A stretch of DNA of 18,036 nucleotides from Bacteroidota bacterium (GCA_025356715.1 JANXRU010000064.1:1-18036), one strand, 5' to 3'. Positions 1 to 8,987 are shown, numbered from the stretch's first letter. The notes: a model not told the origin generated them from the sequence alone. Numbers and translations: made by a program.

Positions 1-323
1 TGCCAATCTTCAGGCTTCATATTAATTAAACGACCGTCGCGTGTGATACCCGCATTATTAACCAATACATCAATATTCCCAATTTTTTCTTCTATTTCTG
101 CAATCATTTTTCCAGCACTTTCGTAATCGCTTACGTCGCCATAAAATAATTCGATATGCAAGCCTTCATCATTCATTTTTTGCATCCATAAGTCTGCTTT
201 TTCTTTGGTATGATAATTACCAACTACACGATATCCATCACTATGCAATTTTCTACACATGGCAGTTCCTAATCCACCTGTTGCGCCAGTAACTAATACA
301 ACGCGTTTATTTGCCTTATCCAT
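1..323 (-). CDS. phaB: Acetoacetyl-CoA reductase-like short-chain dehydrogenase (PhaB type), 3' end cut by window
   Basis: NAD(P)H-dependent SDR reductase, most likely reducing 3-ketoacyl-CoA to (R)-3-hydroxyacyl-CoA in the cytoplasm. Only the first 107 residues are in the window. The Rossmann cofactor motif TGATGGLG is at residues 12-19 and the SDR NNAG motif at 89-92. The catalytic Ser-Tyr-Lys lies beyond the edge. The stretch NNAGITRDGRLINMKPEDW resembles PhaB closely, where NNAGITRD is followed by a KMxxxDW segment, and RVVGNYHTKEKA also fits PhaB better than FabG. The ATG at 323 is 28 bases after the phaJ stop, so the two are probably co-transcribed. FabG (fatty acid synthesis, ACP substrate) is the main alternative. 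The PhaJ-like neighbour favours the CoA-dependent enzyme, but the missing C-terminus leaves this open. Confidence 0.72.
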   Translation of the reverse strand, partial: MDKANKRVVLVTGATGGLGTAMCRKLHSDGYRVVGNYHTKEKADLWMQKMNDEGLHIELFYGDVSDYESAGKMIAEIEEKIGNIDVLVNNAGITRDGRLINMKPEDW

Positions 324-339
324 TTTATTTAATTTTTAA

Positions 340-353
340 AATTAGTACTAATT
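340..353. repeat. 14-bp perfect palindrome at the phaJ/phaB junction
   Basis: AATTAGTACTAATT is its own reverse complement. It overlaps the phaJ stop codon and lies in the 28-base gap before the phaB-like start. It could be a protein-binding site or chance in AT-rich DNA. With no loop and no T-tract it is not a good terminator. Confidence 0.3.
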
Positions 354-756
354 AAATTTTATCGGTATTCATTACTGTAGCTTCGCCACTTGTGCAAACT
401 TTTCCAGTTGATTTATCTTTTATAATTGTTTCGATAATAGCGCGATGTTTTTCTGCATTAACTTCTTTTACTAAAAACGTTGCTTCATAATCCACATCAA
501 CAGTCATTGGTCTTAAAAAATTTAGAGACTGATTTAAGTAGATAGTTCCCTCGCCTGGAAACAATACACCAAATACCTTACTAAATAATGCTGCGCCAAG
601 CATGCCATGCATAATTGGTTTTTTAAAAATTGTATTTGCTGCAAATTCAGCATCTGTATGAACAGGGTTTTTATCGCCTGTTACTTCAGCAAAACGGTTT
701 ACTTCGTCTTGAGAAAATTTGAAATCGTGTGAATAGGTTTGTCCAAGTTCTATCAT
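352..756 (-). CDS. phaJ: (R)-specific enoyl-CoA hydratase, MaoC-like hot-dog protein
   Basis: Hydrates trans-2-enoyl-CoA to (R)-3-hydroxyacyl-CoA, linking beta-oxidation to polyhydroxyalkanoate precursors or acting in a related acyl-CoA route. The protein has 134 residues, the length I recall for Aeromonas caviae PhaJ, and aligns with it by eye end to end. The hydratase-2 motif is present: TGDKNPVHTD at residues 26-35, with candidate catalytic Asp28 and His33 in the same five-residue spacing as Asp31/His36 of A. caviae PhaJ. It is followed by FKKPIMHGML (44-53) and the typical SIYL-like segment TIYLNQSLNF. There is no signal peptide, so it is cytoplasmic. The ATG at 756 has a purine-rich AAAAAAGGA a few bases upstream. 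It is followed by the PhaB-like reductase, which supports a shared CoA-thioester pathway. No PHA synthase is visible, so the polymer role is inference. Confidence 0.85.
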   Translation of the reverse strand: MIELGQTYSHDFKFSQDEVNRFAEVTGDKNPVHTDAEFAANTIFKKPIMHGMLGAALFSKVFGVLFPGEGTIYLNQSLNFLRPMTVDVDYEATFLVKEVNAEKHRAIIETIIKDKSTGKVCTSGEATVMNTDKI

Positions 757-789
757 AAATATCCTTTTTTGTAAAATTCAATAATTTAT

Positions 790-802
790 TTGACATTGTC
801 AA
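790..802. promoter_or_regulatory. Candidate operator palindrome upstream of phaJ
   Basis: TTGACA and TGTCAA form an inverted repeat around a single central T, 33 bases upstream of the phaJ start. This is where a repressor of TetR or similar type would act on a phaJ-phaB promoter. I found no good match to the Bacteroidota -7 element (TAnnTTTG) beside it, so the regulatory reading is tentative. Confidence 0.3.
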
Positions 803-846
803 TTAAACACAAAACAAAATCCTATTTTATTCAAAAGCCTTAATAA

Positions 847-864
847 ACCTTTTCAAAGAAAGGT
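847..864 (-). terminator. Weak hairpin downstream of sprA
   Basis: ACCTTT and AAAGGT form a 6-bp stem with a 6-base loop, 28 to 45 bases after the sprA stop. The minus-strand RNA that follows has only short runs of U, so this is a poor intrinsic terminator. It is the only stem of note between sprA and phaJ, and read-through into phaJ cannot be excluded. Confidence 0.2.
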
Positions 865-891
865 GAATCAGAAAATTATCAAATCAATAAC

Positions 892-3800
892 TTATTGTAA
901 ATTAAACCTTAAACTGAAACCAGCATTGGTATTAGCTGTTGGAAAAGACGTGGTTGTTTGAGGCGTGGTTTTAACCCAATCATAAAATAATCGTAAATTA
1001 ATATTAGGCGTTAACTGATAATCCAACGCTGTTTTTAAAGAAATAATATCTTGGCCACCTGTTGGTGTACTGTATTCATCAATAATTCTGCGGATGATCG
1101 TTGAATTACGACGGTACGATAAATCCATTTTAAAGTTCAAATCGCTAACTACTGGCTGACCTTTAATTTTAATGGCATTAATTTTTAATTTAGGATAGCG
1201 ATAGCCAATACCAATAACATATTCCTGACCTTTGGTTTCAATAATTTGCGGACCTGTGATATTTAAATTCACCGTTTTATCTTTCTTAATTTCGAAATTG
1301 GCGCTTAAGCCTGGCTTATTAAATTTAAAATCAAATTTAATTAATGGACTAAATCCTTCGCTAATAGTGGCGCCATTAATGGTGTATCGTGGATTAAAAT
1401 TAGAGGTTTGCTGTACTCCACCTATCACGGAATTCGCTACTGGAACGCGTGTTCCTTGACCTTCAATAAATAATAAGTTATTACTATAACCACCAACCGT
1501 ATAAGTTGAGCGGTAGGCATGACGAATCGTAATAGAAGAAAACCATTTCTTCATCATTTTTAATTTCCCTAAACCATCCCAAGTGATTGTCCAGTTTGGT
1601 AAAGGAATTTGATTAAACATTTTTTCGGTGCCAACACCGTTGAGTTTAGTTCCTGTATAAGTTTTGTAAAAAGCACCTAATAATACATCCTGTTGAGTTC
1701 TACTATAACCATCTTGATACGTTCTTGGATTACCATCTTTATCGGTACCTGGTAATTCACCTTTAGATAAACCATTTGAATTAGCCGCTAACTCCGCAGC
1801 TACACCATCTCTATTTGATAAAAATTCATCAAATAATGTAGAAGCACCCGTTTTGTTATTTTTATCTGTAAATGATTTTGCTAAACTAAAAACACTCACG
1901 TTGTAATTACCAGTATTGGTAGGTGTTTCAAAACGGTAATGATTATTCTCCGCAGAACCGGTAGCTGAAGTATCATACCTTACGAAAGTAGATTGGTTAT
2001 AACTATGAGTTCTAGATCCATTAAATTCTATTTTTAAACTACCATGAGGCTCTACATTAGCACGGTAAGTAATAGTGGTCGATCTTGTATTTGTATATGG
2101 CAAACTTTGATTTGGGTTTTGAACCAACCAATTATTATTAATAGACTTACGTAAAATACTATCATTTAATCCACTAACGAATCCTAAACCAGGCGCCAGA
2201 CCTTGTGCATCGTCCATCCCTAAATACCTCGAACTTGGCTTAAATCCAGGCATTCCAGTACCATTGGTTTCGTTATAGCTAAACGACACTTGCTTAATCA
2301 TCATAATGGCACGTGCAATAAAATCACCAACATCCTTGATGCCTGTTCCTGATTTTTTAGTGCTATCTGACTTAGGAGTTGTACCACTTTTCAAATCTAA
2401 TCCTCCACTCTTTTTATTTACTTCTGGTTTACTTCCGCCATTATTCACTCTCCTGAAATAAGGAATTTTATTATATAAGGTCGTCATATTTAATGAGCCT
2501 GTTAAACCTTTGGTATTCGTATTTTGTATAGTATTTCCAATACTTTCTTGGGCAAATGGTCGGCGTGTCCATGTATAAGTTCCTCCATACTTAGCACTAG
2601 CTGTAATAAAATCAAAAATGGGAATTTTGTTAATTGGAATTTGGTAATTCAGATTCGCTGATTGCCTATAATTTGTTGTTGAACCCAAACCAATAATATT
2701 ATTATTAATAGTATCTCTTTGTTCTTTGGTTATTATCTTCCCTCGTGGCTCCATAATACGCCCATCATTATTAGCCGTAAAATCAAACTTAAGATTTTTA
2801 GTTAAACTCCATTGAAGGTCGTAATTACGAGTCATTAAAAATGTTTTATTAAATTGTGCTTGCGTGAAATTATCATTACTACCTGTATAGAAGCTTGTAA
2901 TATCTCTATTTAGTAATTCACTGTAACTTCTATTAATATCTATATTAAATCCAAGCTTACTTGGCAATAAGCCTATATTAAAATCTTTAATTAACGCCAT
3001 CCATTTATTATTCAAAATTTTAGAAGTTGTTTTTTTAAATGGCGACCAAGGCTTTACAGTTGGAGCATAATTATATTGAAGAGATGCTCGGTATGTTTTT
3101 ATAATACTGTGATCAATGTTTACATTATGTCTTGTAATTTCGTTATAAGCATAGGTTGCAGAAACATTAGATATATCCCAAGGCATAGGTTTCCGTCCTT
3201 CTTTTTTAAAGCCATCAATACGAACGTTAGAGAAGTTATAGCCTCGTCGAACAGTTACATCTTGCGAATTTTTTTTGATTTGACTTTTTAATTCAGGACT
3301 AATGTTATCATTATCAATTTTAATATCTGGGTCGTAAGGACTAAATTGCGGTGTAATACGTGTTTCGCCGTAGGCATAATAAAACGGTAAATTTATTTTC
3401 CACTTGGTTGGAAAAAATTTACCTATTTGAAAGGTAGATGTATAATCCCATTGAAAGTTAGTTTCACGATTTCTTTCAGATATTTTTTTTTCGATACCTC
3501 CAAAAAACGGTTTGCTGTATGTAGCGGCTAAAGACACTTGTCCTAAATCGGCTAACTTAGCTTGTATCCTGCCGGTTGTAGCCCAACCACCCTGATTTGT
3601 AAAATCTGTTAAGCGCAATTCGTTTACCCACACTTCCACACAATGCGGCAAGGCTCCATTATCCTTTGGATTACGAATACCAATCATCAAACTTCTAACC
3701 GTTGCTAAATTTGGATTTCCAACTACTGTAATCGTATTTGTACCATCAGCTGCATGATATGGCTTAGCAAAAGCTGCTAAATCAATGGTTTCATTAGGCC

Positions 3801-6800
3801 CGTTTCTATTTAATTTAGCAGTTGTTAATTTTTCAAAATCAATAACAAATTCATTGTCACTAGGCCAAACCGTTAATTTATCATTATCACTATTTGGGTC
3901 GTAATTTCCTGGTGCCGTTAATTTTACTGGTATTTCATATTCGTAATAGTTATTATTAAAATCAGAACCCAAACGAATAAACACCGAAACATCTCCATCA
4001 TTTAAGGGCTGGTTATTGTATTTTTCAGCATGCATAAATAATTTCATTTTTTTAAATGAACGCACATCTAATTCTACATTTTTAGTAATAGCACGACTAT
4101 CACCATCTTTTAAATTACAGGTTTTTAAGGATAATGCTTGTTCGTTTAATAAAACAAGGTTAGTTGTTTGCACATTTTGTTGCTGATTTATCCCAGGAGG
4201 AATCACATAATTAACAGGAGTTTTAGATCCATTTTCCTGTAAACTAACGGCTGATACGTCAAAACTAGTTGTGTTATCGTCATTCGCAATATACTCTCCA
4301 GGTTTTTGTAGATCAAATGCATAACGTCTCCAATCACTACGTACAAGTTCTAATCGAGCTAAACGACAAACAACTGGTTTATCAAAACCTTTCATAAACA
4401 TACGCATAAAACGTATAGAGTTAAACCCTTCTATGGAACCTACAGACGTCTTAAAATCTGCTACCGGAATTTTAAATTGATACCATTTTACGGTACGTGG
4501 CGTTCCTCCTGTTGGAGTAGTAGAAGTTCCATCGGACACGTTAACAATATAATTTTTACCAACCATACTTGGATTAATATCATTCGGAGAAATCTTTAAT
4601 TGATATTGGTAATAATTTTCAGTTTCGCTTAAAGTGTTATCTTTATTAACATCTTCGATATTTGGACTAGTACTTGATGAACTTGGAATTCCCGCATCTG
4701 GATATTGATCTGGTGTTGGCGAGTTCCCTTCTGAGTTATTATATTTTTTGTAACGAATTAAGGTATTGGCTTCACTTTCAGTTAAGGCATCATAATAGGA
4801 TCCACGGTGAAAATGATATTTGTCAGAACTTGGATCATCAATTGCATTTTGGATATCAGGCGTATTTGAGTAAGTAGGGTTAGATATATCATTTACAAAA
4901 TTAGAAAATTTAGTTTGTTCAGCAGCATTAGTCAATCCATCATAACCAACATCTTGAAAAGGTCTGTCGGTATTTACATTTACAAACGAGTTAGATATAG
5001 GTACCGGAACTGGCACAACTGCTAAACTAGATGATGTTACACCTAAATTAGCATTGGCTCCAAGAGGAGCACCAGGTAATCCATTTTCGTAACTCATTTT
5101 CCCATCCTTAATAATATCTTCACTTATATTACCTAAATTGAAATACATATCTCCACTTGGCAAACTGCTCGCATCCATATCGGGATAAGTCGTAGAATTA
5201 TAATCTTGATTAAATGGATCCATCATCCAAAATTGAATATACTCCACATTTGCTGATTGGAAATCATTGGTTTCAATACGTCGCATAATACCACCCCAAC
5301 GAGATTCAGGGCTTGCCAAACGGCCTGTTTTAGAGCCTGAAGTAATAATACCTGCTGATTTACTTGTAGGTAAAACATCATAATTATATGGGCCACGTTC
5401 TCCAGGATAAAATGCTAAATCCAACACCGATAATACAACTGGCTGACCACTTGGCGGAGTTTTACTTGGGAATAATTCTGTTTCTAAAACCTGACGCATG
5501 AAGTTATTGGAAAACGAAAGTGGTGTTATATTCCCAGGCTTGGAGGATGTATTAGTAGAGCCATAGTACAAAGGATCGATGGTGTACCAGTTAAATTGCG
5601 CTCTATTAATACCAGCCAAAATATTATTGGATTCCGTTGACTCTGGAAACAATGATGGTTGCCCTTGAGGAATACTGGCTATTTGCCAAGCCGATGGGCT
5701 TTTTAAATCGATTAATGAAATACTACCTTCAAAATCATCTACATAAGAATTACCAGCTTTACCAATTGCTGAGGCATTTCCGGGCAATAACTGTGCAAAC
5801 TCGCCTTGAGTAACAATAGTACTCATTTCCTTAGTATTAATTAATGGTATCTTATCTATTAAACGGGTTAAAAATGGAGCATCTGTTCGGTAATTATAAT
5901 CTAAACCCCAAATAGTATTCGATACTGGCTCATCTCCTATATTCACTTTTTGAGTTACTGGTTTTTCACTCAAGTGCATCACTGTACCTCCAAACGTTAA
6001 ATCTTTATTGACCTTAAAATCTAATCGCGCACCATATAAACTTTTCTGTTGAACATTAAACAAGGAATTACTTTCAACACTTACCTTAATATTAGCACCA
6101 GAGTTTAAAATACTTTCATTAATAATTTTAACTCTACCTAATGTGTAATCAACGGTGTAATCAGTGTTTTCGACTAATTTCTGACCATTAGCTGTAACGG
6201 CAACTGCACCTTGTGGAATATTGAGAGCATTCAACGAAATTTCAGAACCACCAGAAGATTTATAAGAGCCTTTAATTTTAAAACGATTTTTTTCAGGCAA
6301 TTGAAGAGCTACGGTTCTGGTTGAATCATATAATTCTTGATAAATATATTTATTAGCCGTTGGATAATCCGCCGCAGCAAACTTAGACCGTAAATTATTT
6401 CCAAAAGGTTCCTTCGATGATAAATAAATCCTACCATTAACAGGATTAATCGTATAACCATTTACAAAGTCATAAACGCCATCAGAGTATGGATCTCCGT
6501 TAACACTCAATTTATCAAGCCCCATCACTTGCACCATCAACTTCCCATTTAAACTTCCGTAAGGAATATAAGGAATGTCAATACCCGTTTCAATATTGTT
6601 GTAATAAATATCACATTTGAAATCAGCGGGTGTTAAATTATAAGCACCAAGGGAATAAACATTCTTCATCATCAAATCCCAAGTACTAAAATTAGGATTA
6701 ACCACACTACCACTTCTTAATAATTTTAAATATAAAGGCCCAGTCGTAAACTGATCGCTAAACTCACCCACTTGGTACACTATACCATTGTAGGTGTATT

Positions 6801-8331
6801 GGTATGCAACAGCAACTGTCACATCATTATTAATGGATTGATTGATGGACACAAAACCCAAACGATTGTTAAATGTAAACTCATTCGCATTTAATTTACG
6901 AGCATTAGAAATATATTCGTAATCGCGTGAGGATTGCATGAACTTATTACCATCGTTTATTGAATTAGGCGCAAGCGTATTACTAGATAAAGAAGAGTTA
7001 ATGTTAGAAACACCCGCCGTTGAACGAGTAGGCATAACACCCGCAGTAGAAGTTTCGGAAATAATTGAATATAAACTATTTGCTCCATTATGCGGAATAA
7101 CATCAGCACTATCTACAATTACATAATTAGGCAAAGGCTGGTAATTAGTGGTTCCTTTGTTATTATTTAAACTTGGATTTACGTGAGCCGAATCTTCTCC
7201 TAAATCAGAGAAGGCTACAAAACTTCGGGTTTGCTCAGTACTACCTGTTTGGTTGGTAATATAAACTTCCAATTTAGTAATAATGATTGGTGTAGCGGGT
7301 ATAGGAAGGGTTGACATCCATTGGTCATAATTATCTCTAAAATAATGGCCTAAGAAGTAATGTTTATTTACCTCGTAATTATCGCCGCTTACATTAAAAT
7401 AAGACGTTTGGGCACCACCTTGAACATTAACCTCTTGCTTTTTTCCTCGTTGTTGCGAAAACAAGGCTGTAGCTGATAAACGACCGAATTGCAATTGAGT
7501 TTTAACACCAAATAAACTTTGGCTACCTGTAATTAATGAACTATTAAGTGGCATACTAACGTTACCAGCCTCAATCTTTTTAATGATTTCATCCTCATAA
7601 CCAGTGTATTCTAATTTCATTTGATTTTCCCAATCAAAAGAAGCCTCCGTATTATAATTTGTAGAGATTTTTAACTTATCACCAATTTTTCCAATTAAGT
7701 TTAATTGGATACGCATATTGAAATCGAAATTGGTAACTTTTTGCTGACGCTGAGGAATAGCAGGGTTTTGAGTTTTATTAGAATTTAAAGCAAATATTAA
7801 CTCCGCTGTTCCGGTAGGTTTAATTTCTACATTACTACCACCAAAAATCCTATCAAATATTTCGTTATTGATTTGAAGTTTAGGTAGCAATCCTTTTTTA
7901 GTAGGATTCTTCAAATCTTCAGCTTTAATTTTGGTTTTCCAATGACTTTTTACAGCTTGCTTAAACAGTTCATCCTGATAATCTTTGAATTCTACATAGG
8001 TTTCAGGGCGATAATCCATATCCCCAATTTTTTGGGTTATATCATAATTTCCTGTTTTGGGATTGTAATTCGTTTCCGTTTTAATATTGGAAGGATTACT
8101 AAGATACAAACCACTTTTTTCGTCGTAATTTGGTTGTGATCCGTTATTATCATTAAACTTATAAGGTAATTGATTGGGAACATCTGGTGAGTCAACAGCA
8201 AGAGTAATATCTTTTTCATAATAATGCGGCTTGCTTAATGGCGCGTCGCTGGCTTTGGAACCAACGATTATACTCATTAAACCTACTGAGGCAGAACTTA
8301 CAACTAAGAATTTGATAAAACCTTTTGCCAC
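892..8331 (-). CDS. sprA: SprA, outer-membrane translocon of the type IX secretion system
   Basis: Giant beta-barrel pore that exports T9SS cargo, including gliding adhesins and secreted enzymes, across the outer membrane. Partners known from Flavobacterium johnsoniae are PorV and Plug. The Porphyromonas homologue is Sov. The 2479 residues match the usual length of about 2400. A signal peptide is visible: Lys3/Lys7, a hydrophobic stretch at about residues 8-24, and likely cleavage near SKAS. The rest is beta-rich, with many aromatic-alternating strands, ending in the strand FSLRFNLQ. An EF-hand-like loop is at 1227-1238 and a Lys/Ser/Gly-rich linker at about 1968-1997. The start is GTG at 8331, and an in-frame TAA (the ruvA stop) lies three codons upstream, so no longer start exists. 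It sits six bases after ruvA, an adjacency I recall as common in this phylum. No frameshift is seen. Confidence 0.95.
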   Translation of the reverse strand: MAKGFIKFLVVSSASVGLMSIIVGSKASDAPLSKPHYYEKDITLAVDSPDVPNQLPYKFNDNNGSQPNYDEKSGLYLSNPSNIKTETNYNPKTGNYDITQKIGDMDYRPETYVEFKDYQDELFKQAVKSHWKTKIKAEDLKNPTKKGLLPKLQINNEIFDRIFGGSNVEIKPTGTAELIFALNSNKTQNPAIPQRQQKVTNFDFNMRIQLNLIGKIGDKLKISTNYNTEASFDWENQMKLEYTGYEDEIIKKIEAGNVSMPLNSSLITGSQSLFGVKTQLQFGRLSATALFSQQRGKKQEVNVQGGAQTSYFNVSGDNYEVNKHYFLGHYFRDNYDQWMSTLPIPATPIIITKLEVYITNQTGSTEQTRSFVAFSDLGEDSAHVNPSLNNNKGTTNYQPLPNYVIVDSADVIPHNGANSLYSIISETSTAGVMPTRSTAGVSNINSSLSSNTLAPNSINDGNKFMQSSRDYEYISNARKLNANEFTFNNRLGFVSINQSINNDVTVAVAYQYTYNGIVYQVGEFSDQFTTGPLYLKLLRSGSVVNPNFSTWDLMMKNVYSLGAYNLTPADFKCDIYYNNIETGIDIPYIPYGSLNGKLMVQVMGLDKLSVNGDPYSDGVYDFVNGYTINPVNGRIYLSSKEPFGNNLRSKFAAADYPTANKYIYQELYDSTRTVALQLPEKNRFKIKGSYKSSGGSEISLNALNIPQGAVAVTANGQKLVENTDYTVDYTLGRVKIINESILNSGANIKVSVESNSLFNVQQKSLYGARLDFKVNKDLTFGGTVMHLSEKPVTQKVNIGDEPVSNTIWGLDYNYRTDAPFLTRLIDKIPLINTKEMSTIVTQGEFAQLLPGNASAIGKAGNSYVDDFEGSISLIDLKSPSAWQIASIPQGQPSLFPESTESNNILAGINRAQFNWYTIDPLYYGSTNTSSKPGNITPLSFSNNFMRQVLETELFPSKTPPSGQPVVLSVLDLAFYPGERGPYNYDVLPTSKSAGIITSGSKTGRLASPESRWGGIMRRIETNDFQSANVEYIQFWMMDPFNQDYNSTTYPDMDASSLPSGDMYFNLGNISEDIIKDGKMSYENGLPGAPLGANANLGVTSSSLAVVPVPVPISNSFVNVNTDRPFQDVGYDGLTNAAEQTKFSNFVNDISNPTYSNTPDIQNAIDDPSSDKYHFHRGSYYDALTESEANTLIRYKKYNNSEGNSPTPDQYPDAGIPSSSSTSPNIEDVNKDNTLSETENYYQYQLKISPNDINPSMVGKNYIVNVSDGTSTTPTGGTPRTVKWYQFKIPVADFKTSVGSIEGFNSIRFMRMFMKGFDKPVVCRLARLELVRSDWRRYAFDLQKPGEYIANDDNTTSFDVSAVSLQENGSKTPVNYVIPPGINQQQNVQTTNLVLLNEQALSLKTCNLKDGDSRAITKNVELDVRSFKKMKLFMHAEKYNNQPLNDGDVSVFIRLGSDFNNNYYEYEIPVKLTAPGNYDPNSDNDKLTVWPSDNEFVIDFEKLTTAKLNRNGPNETIDLAAFAKPYHAADGTNTITVVGNPNLATVRSLMIGIRNPKDNGALPHCVEVWVNELRLTDFTNQGGWATTGRIQAKLADLGQVSLAATYSKPFFGGIEKKISERNRETNFQWDYTSTFQIGKFFPTKWKINLPFYYAYGETRITPQFSPYDPDIKIDNDNISPELKSQIKKNSQDVTVRRGYNFSNVRIDGFKKEGRKPMPWDISNVSATYAYNEITRHNVNIDHSIIKTYRASLQYNYAPTVKPWSPFKKTTSKILNNKWMALIKDFNIGLLPSKLGFNIDINRSYSELLNRDITSFYTGSNDNFTQAQFNKTFLMTRNYDLQWSLTKNLKFDFTANNDGRIMEPRGKIITKEQRDTINNNIIGLGSTTNYRQSANLNYQIPINKIPIFDFITASAKYGGTYTWTRRPFAQESIGNTIQNTNTKGLTGSLNMTTLYNKIPYFRRVNNGGSKPEVNKKSGGLDLKSGTTPKSDSTKKSGTGIKDVGDFIARAIMMIKQVSFSYNETNGTGMPGFKPSSRYLGMDDAQGLAPGLGFVSGLNDSILRKSINNNWLVQNPNQSLPYTNTRSTTITYRANVEPHGSLKIEFNGSRTHSYNQSTFVRYDTSATGSAENNHYRFETPTNTGNYNVSVFSLAKSFTDKNNKTGASTLFDEFLSNRDGVAAELAANSNGLSKGELPGTDKDGNPRTYQDGYSRTQQDVLLGAFYKTYTGTKLNGVGTEKMFNQIPLPNWTITWDGLGKLKMMKKWFSSITIRHAYRSTYTVGGYSNNLLFIEGQGTRVPVANSVIGGVQQTSNFNPRYTINGATISEGFSPLIKFDFKFNKPGLSANFEIKKDKTVNLNITGPQIIETKGQEYVIGIGYRYPKLKINAIKIKGQPVVSDLNFKMDLSYRRNSTIIRRIIDEYSTPTGGQDIISLKTALDYQLTPNINLRLFYDWVKTTPQTTTSFPTANTNAGFSLRFNLQ

Positions 8332-8337
8332 GCTTAA

Positions 8338-8931
8338 TTACATATTTTTTAATGCTGCTTTTACCAGCAATTCCACATTATCAGTAGCCACGCCTTGTTG
8401 CTTAATAGCTTTTTCAATAGCTTTTTCAGCCACCACCTTTGGAAATCCAAGTGTAACTAATGCCATTAACGTTTCATCTTTGTTTTTATTGTATGAAGGA
8501 TTCAATATTTGTGATATTCCTCCTTCATGCTTACCCATCTTTCCTTTTAAATCAATAACAATTCTTTGAGCTGTTTTTTCGCCAATACCTTTGATACTTT
8601 TTAAAAGCGCCACGTTTGCGGTATTAATAGCTCCAGATATTTCTGGAGCACTTAATGATGATAGCATTAAAAGGGCACTACCACCACCAACACCCGAAAC
8701 CGAAGTTAATTTTTGGAACAATTCTCTTTCTGCTATATCAGCAAACCCATAGTATTTTGGATTATCATCACGCACATAGACACTTTCAATAAATAATTTA
8801 GCCGTTTGCTTGCCCTGAATGGCTGAATATGTGGTAAGAGAAATTAACAAACCATAACCAACACCATTGGTTTCAATAACTGCCAAAGCAGGATTTAATT
8901 CGGCTATTTGCCCATTTACATAACTTATCAT
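8338..8931 (-). CDS. ruvA: Holliday junction branch migration protein RuvA
   Basis: Binds four-way DNA junctions as a tetramer and loads the RuvB motor during recombinational repair. I start the gene at the ATG at 8931, giving 197 residues that begin MISYVNG, the usual RuvA opening (MI-x-x-x-x-G). An in-frame ATG 21 bases upstream would add seven residues with no family counterpart. The OB-fold domain covers about residues 1-64. Two helix-hairpin-helix motifs follow: LTSVSGVGGG (75-84) and LKSIKGIGEKTAQRI (110-124), the second ending in DLKGK. The C-terminal RuvB-contacting domain, with ALVTLGFPKVVAEKAI, is at about 157-172. It lies directly before sprA, in the same frame and six bases away, so the two are almost certainly one transcript despite unrelated functions. 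Confidence 0.95.
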   Translation of the reverse strand: MISYVNGQIAELNPALAVIETNGVGYGLLISLTTYSAIQGKQTAKLFIESVYVRDDNPKYYGFADIAERELFQKLTSVSGVGGGSALLMLSSLSAPEISGAINTANVALLKSIKGIGEKTAQRIVIDLKGKMGKHEGGISQILNPSYNKNKDETLMALVTLGFPKVVAEKAIEKAIKQQGVATDNVELLVKAALKNM

Positions 8932-8943
8932 AAAGAGGTGTGA

Positions 8944-8987
8944 AAATAGCATATTTTTTGGAAATAGGGAAAAAATAGTGGCTATTT
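8944..8987 (-). promoter_or_regulatory. Long hairpin in the leader of ruvA-sprA
   Basis: Two stacked stems are visible. The outer stem AAATAGC (8944-8950) pairs with GCTATTT (8981-8987). The inner stem TATTTTTT (8952-8959) pairs with AAAAAATA (8970-8977). They are separated by a small bulge (A against GTG) and close a 10-base loop: 15 base pairs in all. It ends 12 bases before the ruvA start. No T-tract follows in the minus direction, so it does not look like a terminator for the gene at 9082. It may shape translation or stability of the ruvA-sprA transcript. AAATAG also occurs three times here as a direct repeat. Confidence 0.4.

Noticed and set aside
1232..7126. Several short plus-strand open frames opposite sprA (for example 1232-1459, 3076-3291, 4674-4877, 6938-7126)
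   Set aside because: All are short, antisense to an intact gene, and give compositionally odd translations without domains.
8231..8569. A 112-codon open frame on the plus strand opposite sprA and ruvA
   Set aside because: It lies antisense to two conserved genes, its translation resembles no family, and it has no recognisable start context. AT-rich antisense strands of coding genes often stay open by chance.
8932..8952. Upstream ATG at 8952 for RuvA
   Set aside because: It would add seven residues before the conserved MISYVNG opening. The ATG at 8931 gives the standard RuvA N-terminus.
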